Positions 34,701 to 47,423 are shown, counted from the stretch's first letter. The stretch is 64,000 nt of DNA from Nematostella vectensis (GCF_932526225.1 NC_064041.1:370001-434000), one strand, 5' to 3'. Made by a program: numbers and translations. Notes: generated by a model from the letters alone, not told the origin.

Positions 34701-35634
34701 TGAGCACATCGCAGCACATCCGGGACATGAGAGCCAGCAGGAGAAGGAGATTCTTGACGAGAATGGTCTGATCACCACAGTGGACGCCGCCCGCATTATC
34801 GCCAAGTCCAAGGCCGAGCAGGCGGAACAGGAGACCGTCAGAAGGGAAAAGGTCGTTGAAAACGACGCGAAGGTAAGCTTACAATTGCGACGCACTCTAG
34901 TCTGCCCAATCAAGCTGTTCAGAAAAAAACGTCGAGAAAAGTGTGCTTGACATGAACTTCACTAGTACACCAGGCAAAGAAATTTTTCTCACTCATCAGA
35001 GCTCGACGGAATCCTCCTGAGTACGAAGTCTCTATCAAAACTGCGATTCTCGTATCCTGATTGGATCAGTTGAAAACGACGCTTATGTAGCTTAGTTATA
35101 AGGTGATGCATACAAATCATGATGTTTTTTACGTCGTCGTTGTTGCAAAATGATGATGATGATGATTCCATAAACTCACGGGTAAAGACTGTAGATGATT
35201 CTGATTGGGATATTTACACTTTGAAAATGATGATAAAGATTGTTAAGTAAATGATTCTGAATGTGATGTCCATGCTAACTTTGCAGATGACGATGATGTT
35301 TATTCAGATATTGATGTAGATGATGGTAGTTATCATGTTCTTGATAATGACGGACAGGGGGTTGATCGACTGTTGTCTTGGCACATGTATTTTTATGATT
35401 TCAAATATCCTTGAATTGTCGCAGGAATTACAAAAGAATATGGACGAGGAAGAGCAAGAGTTGAAGACAGAAGAGGAGAAAGAGCTAGACGACGAGAAGC
35501 AAGCACGTGACAAGATCCAGGAGGCTATCAAACACAACAGCGAGGCCATGAACAAAGCGCGGAAATTTTTACAAGATATCGAGGAAGGAATAGAGAAATT
35601 CCACCAAGACATCGAGAAATCTAATGTGCAATAG
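31703..35634 (+). CDS. Secreted coiled-coil protein, 265 residues (five exons)
   Basis: Exons 31703-31772, 33546-33709, 33968-34073, 34625-34872 and 35425-35634; all phases agree (798 bases with the stop). MRVMLALVVILALGDVLPVQ is a signal peptide. A CKRC pair follows at about residues 26-29, then Lys/Glu/Ala-rich helix to the end (KQIKQKTKEIKEIFDDAKKK, EEEQELKTEEEKELDDEKQA), probably a long coiled coil. Exons 4 and 5 match the last two exons of the gene at 38236-45884 in sequence and phase, so the two are paralogs. I do not recognise a named family. The third donor (GTTGGT) is weak but keeps phase. Confidence 0.75.
32228..33085. repeat. 20-bp minisatellite, about 43 copies
   Basis: Unit GCACCCCCCTGTGTACATGT (CGC variant) in intron 1 of the coiled-coil gene. 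Open in most frames (CTCAPPCVH and HVHRGV repeats), with no sign of coding. Confidence 0.95.
34288..34556. repeat. 57-bp repeat, about 4.7 copies
   Basis: Unit starts GATCAAATGCGCTTCACATG and continues TTAGCGGAATTCTACTG; located in intron 3 of the coiled-coil gene. The last copies are truncated. Confidence 0.9.
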
Positions 35635-35935
35635 TCATATTTTGACAATAGAACAAGGAAAGCTGCTAGCAGGCTCTCAGTTGGGGATATTCAGAGGGGT
35701 TTTGCTTTCGAACGCGCGATGGCCGAGGTTGACTGGGGCTACTCGCCCCTTTGCGCTCCACAGGGCGAATATCCTCAAATGATAACTGGATACCAGGCTA
35801 GATGAGAGGATTTTGAATAACAGATGGTGTTGTTTATTTGTCAATATGACTTTGTTAGTGTGAACTTAAAAATACTGAACAGTGCTTTAAGCCAGGTTGG
35901 TGTTTATTTGACCATGATCCCAAGTCTCATAAACA

Positions 35936-36105
35936 TCTCCTCTACCGCGTATCAATAGCAACAATAATAACCACCCCTATCAACAAGCATCTTCTTTATC
36001 GCGTATAAATAGCAACAATAAATAATAAGATACCACCCCTATCAACAAGCATCTCCTCTATCGCGTACAAATAGCAACAATAATAAGATACCACCCCTAT
36101 CAAAT
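35936..36105. repeat. About 65-bp repeat, three copies
   Basis: Copies contain CATCTCCTCTATCGCGTA then AAATAGCAACAATAATAAGA and ACCACCCCTATCAA. It lies 3' of the first coiled-coil gene. Confidence 0.75.
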
Positions 36106-36535
36106 TCTTTACAACTGTTTATCTTCCCTTCTTTTTTTTTAAATAAATCAAACTTGGGAAATCGTTTTCAATATCGTTATCTACGCAATTTGTCTACAAA
36201 AATAAAACAACAAAAAAATACTTATATACGATGTCACACGTTGTTGTTTTATTTTTCAATGGAACGCACAAATTTTCTCGTATGCATAAAAAAAACTCAG
36301 AGAGTCCTTGGGTTGCCTGTGGATTTACTCTTTCTTTGCAGTTATCCATTAAGCCAACCAGGAAGCACCTTATGCTATCACTACCGAAACTCATCAATAA
36401 TGTGTGTCCTCTCTTCTCTTCTATTTGGAGCATTTAAAAACTAAGTAGCTACTGAAGAATTGACATCGCTAAGAAACGTATTTTTCATACGTTTTTTTAT
36501 TAATTTTCCAAGGTTCGTTTTAAGTTCGAGATAAT

Positions 36536-36701
36536 CAGGGGCGTAGCAAGAGGGGTGGCCCAGGGGGGGCAGGCCCCCCTACTATCTGCCAAAAAAATAC
36601 AGTAAATGTATGAGACATTATCTAAAATACAGGAGAAAATTCCTTGAAAGGGCCTTTTGCCCCCCCCCCCCTCCCCGTTAAAAATCCTGGCTACGCCGCT
36701 G
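36536..36701. mobile_element. Short hAT-like nonautonomous element
   Basis: Ends CAGGGGCGTAGCAAG and, reversed, CAGCGGCGTAGCCAG form terminal inverted repeats matching 13 of 15. The 8-base flanks GAGATAAT and ATGATAAT agree at 6 of 8, as expected for an aged 8-bp hAT target duplication. The interior is G/C runs without coding. Confidence 0.55.
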
Positions 36702-38235
36702 ATGATAATTGGTTCCTCTCGCTCAGTAATCGCCTTGCGGGTATCGCGTAATATTCAATTCCCCTTTTAACCATTTTTTTGTTTTGTTTCTGTCATTAAT
36801 AGGCTTAAGAAAGGGAATCTGCAGGGAATCCTGTTTTCTTCCGCCTTTCATGGAACGAATTTGAATACCTCCAACAGAAACACTTAGTAAGAAGTACTTA
36901 GTAAGCCCCGCAGCAATCATCTCATTTACATATCCCAAACGAGGCGTTTATTTGGGATAGTTGTTTATTCGAGGGAGTTGCCGAGTGGTAACGATATGTC
37001 AAGAGTTTTATTGTTGTTGAAAAGGTCTGATGACGAGGTTTTCGCGGACGCCCGCTGGGCGGTTGACATGATCACCTGTGATGTTTTAACATCAGCGCGA
37101 CGATCCGGTGAGAACACGCATTAAATCACACTCAAACATACAAAAATATTTAGCAGGCTCTGAAAAAATACTGTTAAAACAAAAACAATAAAAAACGCAA
37201 CAAAAAAACCATCAAAAAGAAAACAAAAAAAATTAATATTACAACCCGTAGAAAGAACAGTGGAATCCCACCCCTTTTTGTCAGACTTCAAACTTTTATT
37301 CCAAGCGCGCACAATTGTTCGGTGGAAGTAGCTTACTCGCGATAAATTGAGCCTTTAAGAGAAATCGTAAACAGGTAAACAGATCATCGGGATTTAGAGT
37401 TATCAAGAGTAAAAATATATAGCAAAGTACATTAGGGGAAGGGGAATCACTTCGAGTAAGTGGGAGTTTTGAGGTATTTTGGGCAGCACTGGCCAGCTGT
37501 TACACCGTAATGGAGCTGACTCGTCCTCTTTCACTGGGTTGGAGCAAAACATTACAAAAATGTCCATGTTATACTTCCGGTTGATAGATGTGTGGTCCCA
37601 TTTGTGTCCTAGCAACTTAGCCGTGGCTTCGGAAGAGGATCCAGAGGGGGAGGATTGTGTGGTTATCCAGCCATCATTTGGAGGATGTTTTTTGTATTAT
37701 TATTTTTTTGTATCATTTACCCCTGTTCATGATTCTCCATACCCCTCTTTTAGTCTCCTCCCCTTGCGTGTGACCTATCCATCTCTGGGCGAAGTCGCTT
37801 GGCCCCACCCTAGTGAGTCATACCGCTCTTTATAAACTCTCTATCGCGAGTAAAAATCTCTCTGTACAAAGGGCGTGTGAATTTGCCACTACTGTGAGGA
37901 AGGTCTCAAGTGTTGCATGCAACATTGGACTTTAGCCTCCTGGAAGACCTTAATTGAAGAGCAGAACAACTGAGGAAGTAGTCTGTAAGGAAAAAAAAAA
38001 CAAATCAACGATACGTTCTCAAGAGAAGTGTGACAAGGTTGGTGTAAAACTTCGCAGACTACTAACAAAAAAAAAACCTCCCTACAACAAGAAACGTGAA
38101 CATTTGTTGGCGAGACTCGCCCGTGGATCAAGATTTCATAGCTGCGCCTGGAACATCTAATTCTCTTAGAAAAATTTTCTTGCAAGAACTAGGCTTCGGT
38201 CTAAGGTATTGCTAAAAAGCTGCCGACGTCCTCTC

Positions 38236-41200
38236 ATGTTTTACTCGAAGAACAAGCTCATCGTGGGCTTAGGGTTGCTGGCTATCGTCGCACAAATGAA
38301 GCACTCGTCGGGTGAGTAAAGTATTTGGTTTTCCCTAAGATTGCGTCTGAAAGTTTTTGAAACTACTAGAAGTTTATCTAGTTGTATTTGTATTGAACCG
38401 CCCGTCATGACCCAATTTTATGATAATAATTTGATACTCAGTGAGCATAATCTATGAAGTAATTACCTTCGACGAATAACTCAATAAAATGTTCATTGAG
38501 CTTCGTATTGTCAATTAAACGTACTTTCAGATGCCAACAAAAATCCGAAGCTACTTGTAAAAAAACATCTCTTGGATGATGTACAAACGCAGTTTTGATA
38601 TATTGAGACAAGGTTATTTTCTGGATTCTATGGATTTAAGTAAGAAAGAGGATAAATCAGCAATAAAAGAACTTGCCCTTGCAAGTACGGACGCGTGGAG
38701 GATCAAAAGTGATGGCAGTCTTTGAATTCCTGAACATACCAACATCATCCTTACATGCTCTAAAATATGAAACATTTCAATCGCTGCAATTGTTCCAATT
38801 TTGACAGATTTAGGCAGGATAAAACGAGGGCAGTAGAGACGTTATTTTGATCTCGGTAGATAACTACAACTTATTGCCAATGATGAACTCTATAAAGAGA
38901 GCACAAAAATGCAAACATGATGTACGTAACTGTTACATACTTTTAAAACTATTTAAAACAACACTTCTAAATGAAAATATCAGACGTGATTAAAAAAGAA
39001 CATAAACACAAGTAATTAACAGCACTCAAAATCTGCATTTCACTTTCTTTATCACTATCCAGTATTTTCTTTTCCCAGCTAAATAAAGCTCAGGGTGTAC
39101 AATTCTGGACAAGAGAGATGGGAGCTACTGTTACGGTATAACAACATCATCGAATACAAGGCTAAAAGCAAAAAAAATGAAATGTAATTGTTTAGGAATT
39201 AATGGGAATAAGCTTCACCTTTACCTGTTAGCGGAATTTGCAACAAACAGAATTAGTCATTGTTTTTATAAATCACATCTAAAAATAAAAAAGATGTTCA
39301 GAGAACAAAATCTGAGCTATTAACAGTACCATCTATTTATGGTACACTCCTTAGTTTGCCCAAAACTTTGGGGAGCAGTTCAAGAATTGTTAAAAACATA
39401 TTTCGGAATCAGTTTTGAGTTGAATGTATAAGTCCTCTATTTTGGAATCTTCACAGATATTCAACTTACTCTTCCACGAAACCTCGTAATTTTAAGAAGC
39501 AAATATTTTATTTACAACTGTGAAATTAAAAATATATTCCTCTCAACCCACACTTTACTGCAGAAATTAAAAAGAACATATGATATCGAGGTTCATCTAG
39601 CGAGAGAAAACAACAAACTAGATTTCCATTACACTAAATGGGATCCGCTAATGACGATTTTATCACGAGTATAGCCAACTCGTCCGTTATGGTAGCCAGC
39701 CGCCACGCAATTTTTGTTTTACATTTGTTAGCTAAGTGTTAGATGTGTTGTGTTTTTTATTTATATACAAAAAAGCTGTATTGTAACTGTATTGTAATGA
39801 TATAGTAATTTATGTTAAAATAAATTTGTTATATATAAAAAAATCTCTTTATGGTATAATTTAATATAATAACTCACTCTAAGTAATTTGCTATTGTCAA
39901 TCCGACTAAAATGAAATACACCAGCAAGTGCTCACAATGAAAATGGTGTCTTGGATTTTCAGTGGTTTCTTTTGTTAAAAATAAAACAATATATAACAAA
40001 TAAATTGCAATCCATTTTTCGAGTTTACTCGACTGTATAGCGCACGACTTTATGTTTGGAGCAAACATTTGACTACAAACATCCTCTTCCAACAACAACA
40101 AAACAATTGGATAAAAGCAACTACCATTTATTATTGAAACATGAGTCTTTTCAAATTCTGCACGACTTTACAAAACATATCTCAAACAAATTATCATACA
40201 ACGTTGCTCATATATGAAACAAATTCTCTAAACCGTTATAATGCCATGTAAACCTCTCGGATTTTTTGCAATGTTAAAAACAGTCTATTGGAAAAAGATC
40301 TTAAAATTACCTTAACGCGTCTACATCTTGGATGAAATCCACGCAGTACAGGATTGCGTCTATGCTACATAGCGTATCTGCTGAGTTAGGACGCAATTCT
40401 GTCAAATTCAATTGAAAAATGCCGGTATCTCTTTCACCGGCGAGTAGAGAAACTGCGAACCGTTACCGCTTAGCTTGTAAATAAAATATAAGCCAACACA
40501 TGGAACTTCCCTCACCCGTGAAAGGCACCAGTAGTATGATTGGTATCACAGCACATAGCAATGCTCTGCTGTCGAATTTGTTGAAGCATGTTGAACATGC
40601 TAGCAAAGTTCGCACTGAGGTCGGCTAGACACCTCACCCTCCCCAGTAATCTGCTTACAGTGGCTATGAAGCAGACTATCGTAAATGATCTCATAAACGC
40701 CCCGTATCTAAAGAACGCCTCCTATCTAATGAATGCCCCCCCCCCCCCCAAAAAAAAAAGAAAAAATCTTAAAATTTAGTAATGAACACCTCTCTCTAAT
40801 AAACGCCCCCTACCCTCCCTCCCAGCTTGCTAGGCTGACTATAATTTAACGTGATCCTGACTGGGACTAGAACCCCACTGCACCTGGGTTTGTTATATTG
40901 TTATAGTTTGTAAGGAGCGCCCCTCTATAAAAAAACTCCTCCTTTCTATTGAACGACCCCACTCGGACCAGCGAAATTTAATAATCGCCCCGGGTGTTTA
41001 TTAGATCATTTACGGTACTCCAACCACCACCTGGAACTTTCCAATGGCGAGAGGGTGGGCTCGTACAGGCCAATTAGTGAGCCGTGCGTAGCATGCTTGT
41101 TTTTTTCGTCCCTCGTCTATCAATTCACTGTCTTATTGTTTTGCTTTTGTTTTCAGAATTAACACTAGACAGAGATCTACCACAGCTAGCCCGCGAAAAG

Positions 41201-44200
41201 AGACACGACCTTGAGGAGGAGAGTGATGGCGCCGGTAAGGACCAGGACAGCTCTGTTCATCAGTATAGCGGGGACTGGGTCGAGGAAGAGAGCGGGTCAG
41301 GGGCTGAAAGTCAATTCACAGACGCGAACCCTTTCAAAGGTGAATCGAAGCGTGAGAAGCACAGACGGAAAATGCGAGAGCGTATGGCCAAACTGCTGTC
41401 GAAGGCACCGCGTCACTCGAAGTTACGGGGCGATGGTAGTTTGCACTTTGCCAAAGGAAGAAAGAGAGGTTATTTGAGAAGATTAAAAGTAACTCAGATA
41501 AGAAACCGAGAAACGAGTCAAAGTCTGTTAACGATGACGAGATCCAATGAAGTTACGAAAGAAATGGAAAAAATAAAGAGATTTAAAAAGGTCCCAATCG
41601 GTGTGATGAAACACCGGAATGCGGATATCGCTAAAGATAAACACCTTCATATGTCGCAAGAAAATAACATATCTCGTAAAAATAAATTTAATTTACAGGT
41701 AGAAAGAACAACAAAGGAAAATATTAAACCTCCTTTTGGAGGTACTTCTTTTCTTTTGGTGGTTCCAAATAAAGAAAACTATACAAATGGAAAGCATAAA
41801 TTTTTAGATGCAGCATATTCCCTGAACTCAACGTCAAATGTTATTTCAAAAGGACACCGGGTTCTTTTAATCAGAGGAAAAACTGAATCATCACAGCATG
41901 CTATAGCTCCAACCAGAAGGGTTCCAACCATCCTTACTCACAAGTCATTCGCTGTACTGAACACCTATAATAATGTGCTAAAGAAGATAAGAACAGGTGA
42001 CGCAAGTAATTACGATAGTCAAAGAATAAAGTTTCCTAGTATTCCAGCGTTTCCACGACGTTTTCGTGGAGTTCAAGAGGTCTTGGAGCACACCAAGAAA
42101 ACTCAAGCTGATCCGACTACTATTCCTAAATCCTCTAAACACGAGAAGACTAGAATTCTGACACGAAGCCATGATCAGCTTCTACACTTGAAGGCCTTCC
42201 CGACATCTTTAGTTGATAAAGTCAATAAAAGGGTGCATCCTGCTGTGTCATCAAATGTAAAGGATAGAACCCCGGGCATACCGCATAGAGACAAACCCAC
42301 AACTGGAACAGCAACTTTGAAAATATTTTTTGGCAAACAATCAGCTCATCTTGATGGCAAGCAAAGAGGCAGAGTATTTCGACGTTCAGGAAATTCCGAC
42401 TCCGAGAAGTCTTCAGATAAAGATATGTCTGATAGTTTAAACGGAAAAGAAAAGCGACAAGAAGAACCGGTAGATCCACGGTTACAGTTGGCAATCTTAG
42501 AGTTCCAGAAAAAATCACTCGAAGAAGAAGAAAGAAAAATTGAGAAGGAATTGAAGAGGGGAGATACCCTTGACAAGTCATCAAGGGATTATCATATCCA
42601 TGAACGGATCGCTGAGTTAGAAAGATGGAGACAAATGGCAACCGGACGGGAAAAACCAGCACTTCACCCTCAAGCAATAAATATGAAAGGAGCAGACGGC
42701 AGGATACATCATAAAGAAAGACTCGACCGGAATGGAGGGTGGAGTAAAGCTGATGATGTTACTGATGATAGCAAAGAAACGTCTGAAATGGATAATGATA
42801 TTCTGAAAGATGCGCAAAATGAGAAAGGTAATTTCGGGCAGGGTGAGGGAACAAATAGAGGATGGAATGATTTTGTTGATGGTCAAGATGAGGAGAGTAC
42901 CAAAGGGCACGGTAATACAAATAGAGGATGGAATGATTTTGTTGATGGTCAAGATGAGGAGAGTATCAAAGGGCACGGTAATACAAATAGTGATAATCTA
43001 AAAGGAATTGACAACAGTACGCATGAAGTGAGTGAGGATTCGCCTGTAGGCGTAGGTGATAGAATTCAAGGCCAGCCCAATGAGGGCAAAAAGGCGACAT
43101 TGACCCTAGGGTACATGCTAGCAAAGATATCGCTGAACGGCAATTCCTCAAGCTCCACATCTAGACCTAAGATGTCCTCTGGGGAGAAGGTTAAAGTTAT
43201 TCATAACCAAGGAAGTGATCTTGGTAAAGAGTTTGTCCCAGAAGTACGAAAACCGAGCGAGCCTGGAAATGAACATGGCCTCGAGGCTGAAAGTCACATG
43301 TTGATAGATGATGGATTTTTGTCACGTGTTCAACAACTTGAGAAACGTGTTATCGACGCTCAGAGTAAGGTCAGCTCAGAGCTCAGTGCCATGGAGCAGG
43401 AGATGGCGGAAAAGCTAGATGCTTTGCATGTTGATATCAACACGGCTAAGACGCTTGCGGGAAGCATGGGGCATGCGATTACAGACCGAGTGAATGGAGT
43501 ACTGAACAGGGCAAAGCAACTCGAACTGAAATCCAAAGAGAGATTACAGAAAATTAAAGGTAAGAAGAACAGCATCATCATCTACACTTTCAGTGACGTT
43601 TTGTCTCCTCATTTTCTTTGTAAGCAGCTATACAGTCAGGTTTTTATACCTGACAAATTTACAAAAATTATCGATATAGTTCGAGTCATCGAGATATTGG
43701 GGATGAAGATATGTCTAGCAGTTGTTAAAAGGAAACAGTACTTCTAATAATAAGCAGCACACCAAAAACTGGAAATCGAATCTGCCAAATTTTCGTCTTT
43801 AACAAGACTTCTTCAGGGCAGACTCAGAGATTTCCAGTTTTTGGTGTATTGTATTCATTGTTCTGGTACGAGATCGCGACAGTTTGGGCTTTTTGATTCT
43901 ATTCTAATAATAAGCAGGATGTTCAAGCTCGAGATGTTAGGATTCCATCCAGCACTCAAAATATTTTACTGTAACTTTCTACAATCCTTTTTTTTTTGTC
44001 TTCTGCCTCACTTTTACAATGTCCACTTGGTCTCTCTCCACTCTTGCAATGTTCTCTTGATTTTTGCAGTAAAAGCTCAAGTCCTGGATGCCATTGAGAA
44101 TAATGTAGGTGCTGATGTGACGAGAAAAGCCGCACGAGTCCTACGTACCAGTATCCCTCGGTCTGGCAGCGGTAATTCCTATTCTGTCATGGCCACAACT

Positions 44201-45884
44201 ATCCCAACTAGTAGCTCTGCTACTTCTGACAGCAGTTCCCCTCATCCAGCCATGCGCACTAGCAGTTTTACCATTTCTGGTAACCCTAGCCCTGCCATAC
44301 GCAGTACGCCTGATAGACAAAGGCGGACATACCAGCAGATCTTAGCCATGAATAACATCATCACTAAGATAGACGGCGCCAAGATATTGGCCCTGAATGA
44401 CGCTAACACGACCTATGAGAACCGCGCAGAGGTAAAGTGGTTATAAGGAGGTGAAGATAGTGATGATCATTTATCATAATGGTCAACCATAACAGATAAT
44501 GATAAATGTAACATTGCCGAAACATCCGAAGATTTCTGAAGATGATGATGATCACGTCAACATGATCATCATAACCAACAATGTCTCGTCAAGTGGAATC
44601 TCGGCCTTCGGCCTGTCCCGAATCCACTTTTCTGACATTTATTAATCCGAATATCACTAAAACCTCAATCGATGATTGTTTCTGATCAAAATAATAGTAA
44701 AATAAAGCTAATGAAGTTTACTGATACTGACACGGGACCAAAAATAATGATGATGATAATGGTGATATAATAGACAAAATGTATAGGGTATAAGTATGAC
44801 GATGGTGGCGTGGAGATCGGATGTACGCTAAAGGGCAAGAGGGCAGGCCCATGTACCTGGACAAAATGGATAATAAATGAATTGATGATGAATTGTGATG
44901 CAGCTGCTGAAAGTGAAGCTGATGAAGTTGATGGAGATGATGATAAAGCTGATGAAGTTGATGGTGATGGCGATAAGGCTGATGAAGTTGGTGGTGATGA
45001 TGATAAAGCTGATGAAGTTGATGGTGATAAAGCTGATGAAGTTGATGATGATAAAGCTGATGAAGTTGATTGTGATGATGACAAAGCTGATAAAGTTGAT
45101 AGCGATGGCGATAAGGCTGATGAAGTTGATGATGATAAAGCTGATGAAGTTGATTGTGATGATGGCAATGCTGATGAAGTTGATTGTGATGATAAAGCTG
45201 ATGAAGTTGATGGTGATGATAAAGCTGATGAAGTTGATGGTGATAAAGCTGATGAATTTGATGATGATAAAGGTGATATAATTGGTGGTGATGATGATAA
45301 AGTTGATGGCGATGGCGATAAGGCTGAGATAAAGTTGATGGTGATAAAGCTGATAAAGCTGATGGTGATAAAGCTGATGAAGTTGATGGTGATAAAAAGC
45401 TAAAAAGCTGATTATCATGGCGATAAAGCTAATGATAGTGCTGGCTTTCATGGTTATCCATTGGCTATTTCAAGGGAGGATCTAAGTTTGAAAAAAGTAT
45501 CTCTAATGACTTCGATTATGAATAATTATCTTTAAAAAAAGCCCATCGAATTTTCAAATGTAATAAAGAACAAAATCGTTTCTGATGGACATTGTTTATC
45601 CAAAGGTCACAAAGAGTATCGCTGACGACGCAGACAGCATAATTAGTGAGCTTGCCTCCACCGAGAATGAGCTTGCCCTGGACACGAGTGTAGAGCTGCA
45701 GGATGAGCAGCAGGCGAAGAGCAAGCTGAGAGACGCCGCCTTCAGGAACTACCAGGCGGCCAGGAAAACCACCCAGGCGCTCAAGAGGATCGAGAAGTAC
45801 CTGCGCAAGCTGGGAAAGAACGAAAAGAAACTAAGGGAAATAAGTAAACCCGCGTTAACTCGAACAGGCGAGGGAAACGCATAA
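38236..45884 (+). CDS. Secreted Lys/Glu-rich coiled-coil protein, 1039 residues (four exons)
   Basis: Exons 38236-38311, 41157-43559, 44070-44431 and 45606-45884, phases consistent (3120 bases with the stop). The N-terminus (KLIVGLGLLAIVAQ) is a signal peptide. The 2.4 kb second exon encodes an acidic segment with a basic site (REKR), a very basic stretch, long polar low-similarity sequence, two 22-residue repeats and a coiled coil near its end (VQQLEKRVIDAQSKVSSELS). Exon 3 has VLDAIENNVGADVTRKAARV and a Ser/Thr-rich insert; exon 4 is helical. Exons 3-4 parallel exons 4-5 of the gene at 31703-35634. The 2.8 kb first intron (38312-41156) is AT-rich with nothing recognisable. No known family; role unknown. 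Confidence 0.7.
42850..42990 (+). repeat. 66-bp in-frame duplication
   Basis: Encodes NRGWNDFVDGQDEES plus KGHGNT twice, differing by Thr/Ile. It lies within the large exon and is almost identical in DNA, so recent. Confidence 0.9.
43758..43901 (-). mobile_element. 144-bp insertion with 16-bp target duplication (Penelope-like remnant)
   Basis: TTCTAATAATAAGCAG occurs perfectly at 43742-43757 and 43902-43917, flanking the insert, in an intron of the 1039-residue protein gene. The insert holds a foldback with a hammerhead-like core, which in animals is typical of Penelope-like retroelement ends. Confidence 0.65.
43759..43847 (-). ncRNA. Hammerhead ribozyme-like motif
   Basis: On the minus strand CTGAAGA (43816-43810, consensus CUGANGA) is followed by a 5-bp hairpin GTCTT-GTTA-AAGAC and GAAA (43794-43791). 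TCTGCC before the core pairs with GGCAGA after it, extended by CTGGAAATC/GATTTCCAG and beyond as a long stem I. Stem III is only the self-complementary AATT. Minimal hammerheads of Penelope-like elements have such short stem III and are thought to cleave as dimers. Activity is not shown. Confidence 0.65.
44895..45410. repeat. GAT/AAAGCT-rich low-complexity repeat
   Basis: Imperfect units near GATAAAGCTGATGAAGTTGA plus TGGTGAT, in the last intron of the 1039-residue protein gene. The plus strand is open (ADEVDGDDDK repeats), but the exon junction phases skip it. Confidence 0.9.
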
Positions 45885-46285
45885 CAGTTCAATTGAAATA
45901 GGTTCAGTGGAACCCCGATAACTCGAACCACGAGGGAAACGCATAACAGTTCAATTGAAATAGGTTCAGTGGAACCCCGATAACTCGAACCACGAGGGAA
46001 ACGCTTAACAGTTCAATTGAAATAAATTGAGTGGAACCCCGATAACTCGAATCCACGAGGGAAACGCTTAACAGTTCAATTGAAATAAATTGAGTGGAAC
46101 CCCGATAACTCGAATCCACGAGGGAAACGCTTAACAGTTCAATTAAAATAAGTTCAGTGGAACCCCGTTAACTCGAACCTGCGAGGAAACGCTTATTTAA
46201 TTGAAATAAGTTAAGTGGAACCCCGATAATTCGAACCCGCAAGGGAAACGCTTAACAGTTCGAGTCATCGGGGTCTACTGTACGA
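45840..46285. repeat. 62-bp tandem array of pogo-like terminal repeat
   Basis: About six units with CAGTGGAACCCCGATAACTC then GAAC; an inverted version (GAGTCATCGGGGTCTACTGTA) closes the right end. The string resembles Tigger/pogo-type transposon termini next to TA. The array starts inside the last coding exon (from about GGGAAATAAG), so it supplies the final residues and stop. Confidence 0.75.
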
Positions 46286-46469
46286 TCAAAGTTAAAAAAA
46301 GGCAGTGGCGAAGGGAGCTTAGTTATATTCAGCGAGTTCCCTCATTTACACCTATTTCAATTATGTTTGCACCCGAGAATCAATGTGTCGTAACCCGCGT
46401 TTGCTCATGAGTGACGTACAAATGGCTGAATCAGTCTCTGAAAATCAGTTTAGTGTTTGAAACAAGTAC

Positions 46470-46669
46470 NNNNNNNNNNNNNNNNNNNNNNNNNNNNNNN
46501 NNNNNNNNNNNNNNNNNNNNNNNNNNNNNNNNNNNNNNNNNNNNNNNNNNNNNNNNNNNNNNNNNNNNNNNNNNNNNNNNNNNNNNNNNNNNNNNNNNNN
46601 NNNNNNNNNNNNNNNNNNNNNNNNNNNNNNNNNNNNNNNNNNNNNNNNNNNNNNNNNNNNNNNNNNNNN
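46470..46669. other. Assembly gap, 200 N
   Basis: Exactly 200 undetermined bases. The sequence AAACAAGTAC stands at both edges, so the true gap may be small, a collapsed repeat or an unmerged overlap. Confidence 0.98.
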
Positions 46670-47423
46670 AAACAAGTACATAAAAATATGACACAGCTCC
46701 CTACATGGATTAGTTTTCACTCATTTGTCCATTATACCCAAGAAGAAATGTGGGTTACGGCACATTTATTCTCCCAGTACAACCTTACTTCAGGTGTGTG
46801 CAGTATGGCCCTACAAGAAACCAAGTGAAATTACTTGAAAGTATAAGACCACAGTATCTTTCTGCATTTCATGTGTCTTGATAACAATAATAAACCTGAT
46901 CACTTTTCTATGTTGTTCCAGCCCATTAGTACCTCGACATGACAAGACGGACTGACAACACGTTTCTATGACAACAGTGACGCCAGGAGACGCGACACGT
47001 ACTCCACCGAGCTATACAAACGAGCTGCTATTAATAACTGCTTTAGCGCTTGATGCCCGGCCAGTTAAGCCTTTGCGCATGTATAAAGCGACTGTAATAG
47101 ATCTAAACAGACAAATTAAATAACTGAAAAAATAGAAAACAAATATTTGCCTGAATGGATGTAAGGGAGTGTTCATTATTTACACCGAGGGGGGGGGGGG
47201 GGGGGGGAAAGATTTTTACCCAAGACACCTTAAAATGTCGGAGCCCCCCTTTTATTGTAAACATTTTTTCGGTGCCCCCACCCCCCCACCCCCTCCCCTT
47301 TCAGGGGGGTATTGGCACAGCCAATACTTTTATCGGTAGTCTCAGGTTTTTATTAAAGCATTATTTATAGACATATAGACAATATACAGTATCATACACA
47401 CGTAATTGTTCGATTATGAGGAA
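46670..47423. other. Intergenic, no gene seen
   Basis: Unremarkable sequence with a G tract (about 47190-47207) and C-rich runs near 47275-47300. No coding or RNA gene recognised. Confidence 0.5.

Larger units (their letters stand above)
35635..38235. other. Intergenic between the two coiled-coil paralogs
   Basis: Apart from the two repeat entries inside it, I see no gene. Short open frames near 36154-36444 and 37479-37835 lack splice support or protein character. Confidence 0.5.

Noticed and set aside
44810-45403. Acidic ADEVDGDDDK frame
   Set aside because: Sits in the last intron; flanking exons join in phase without it and match the paralog.
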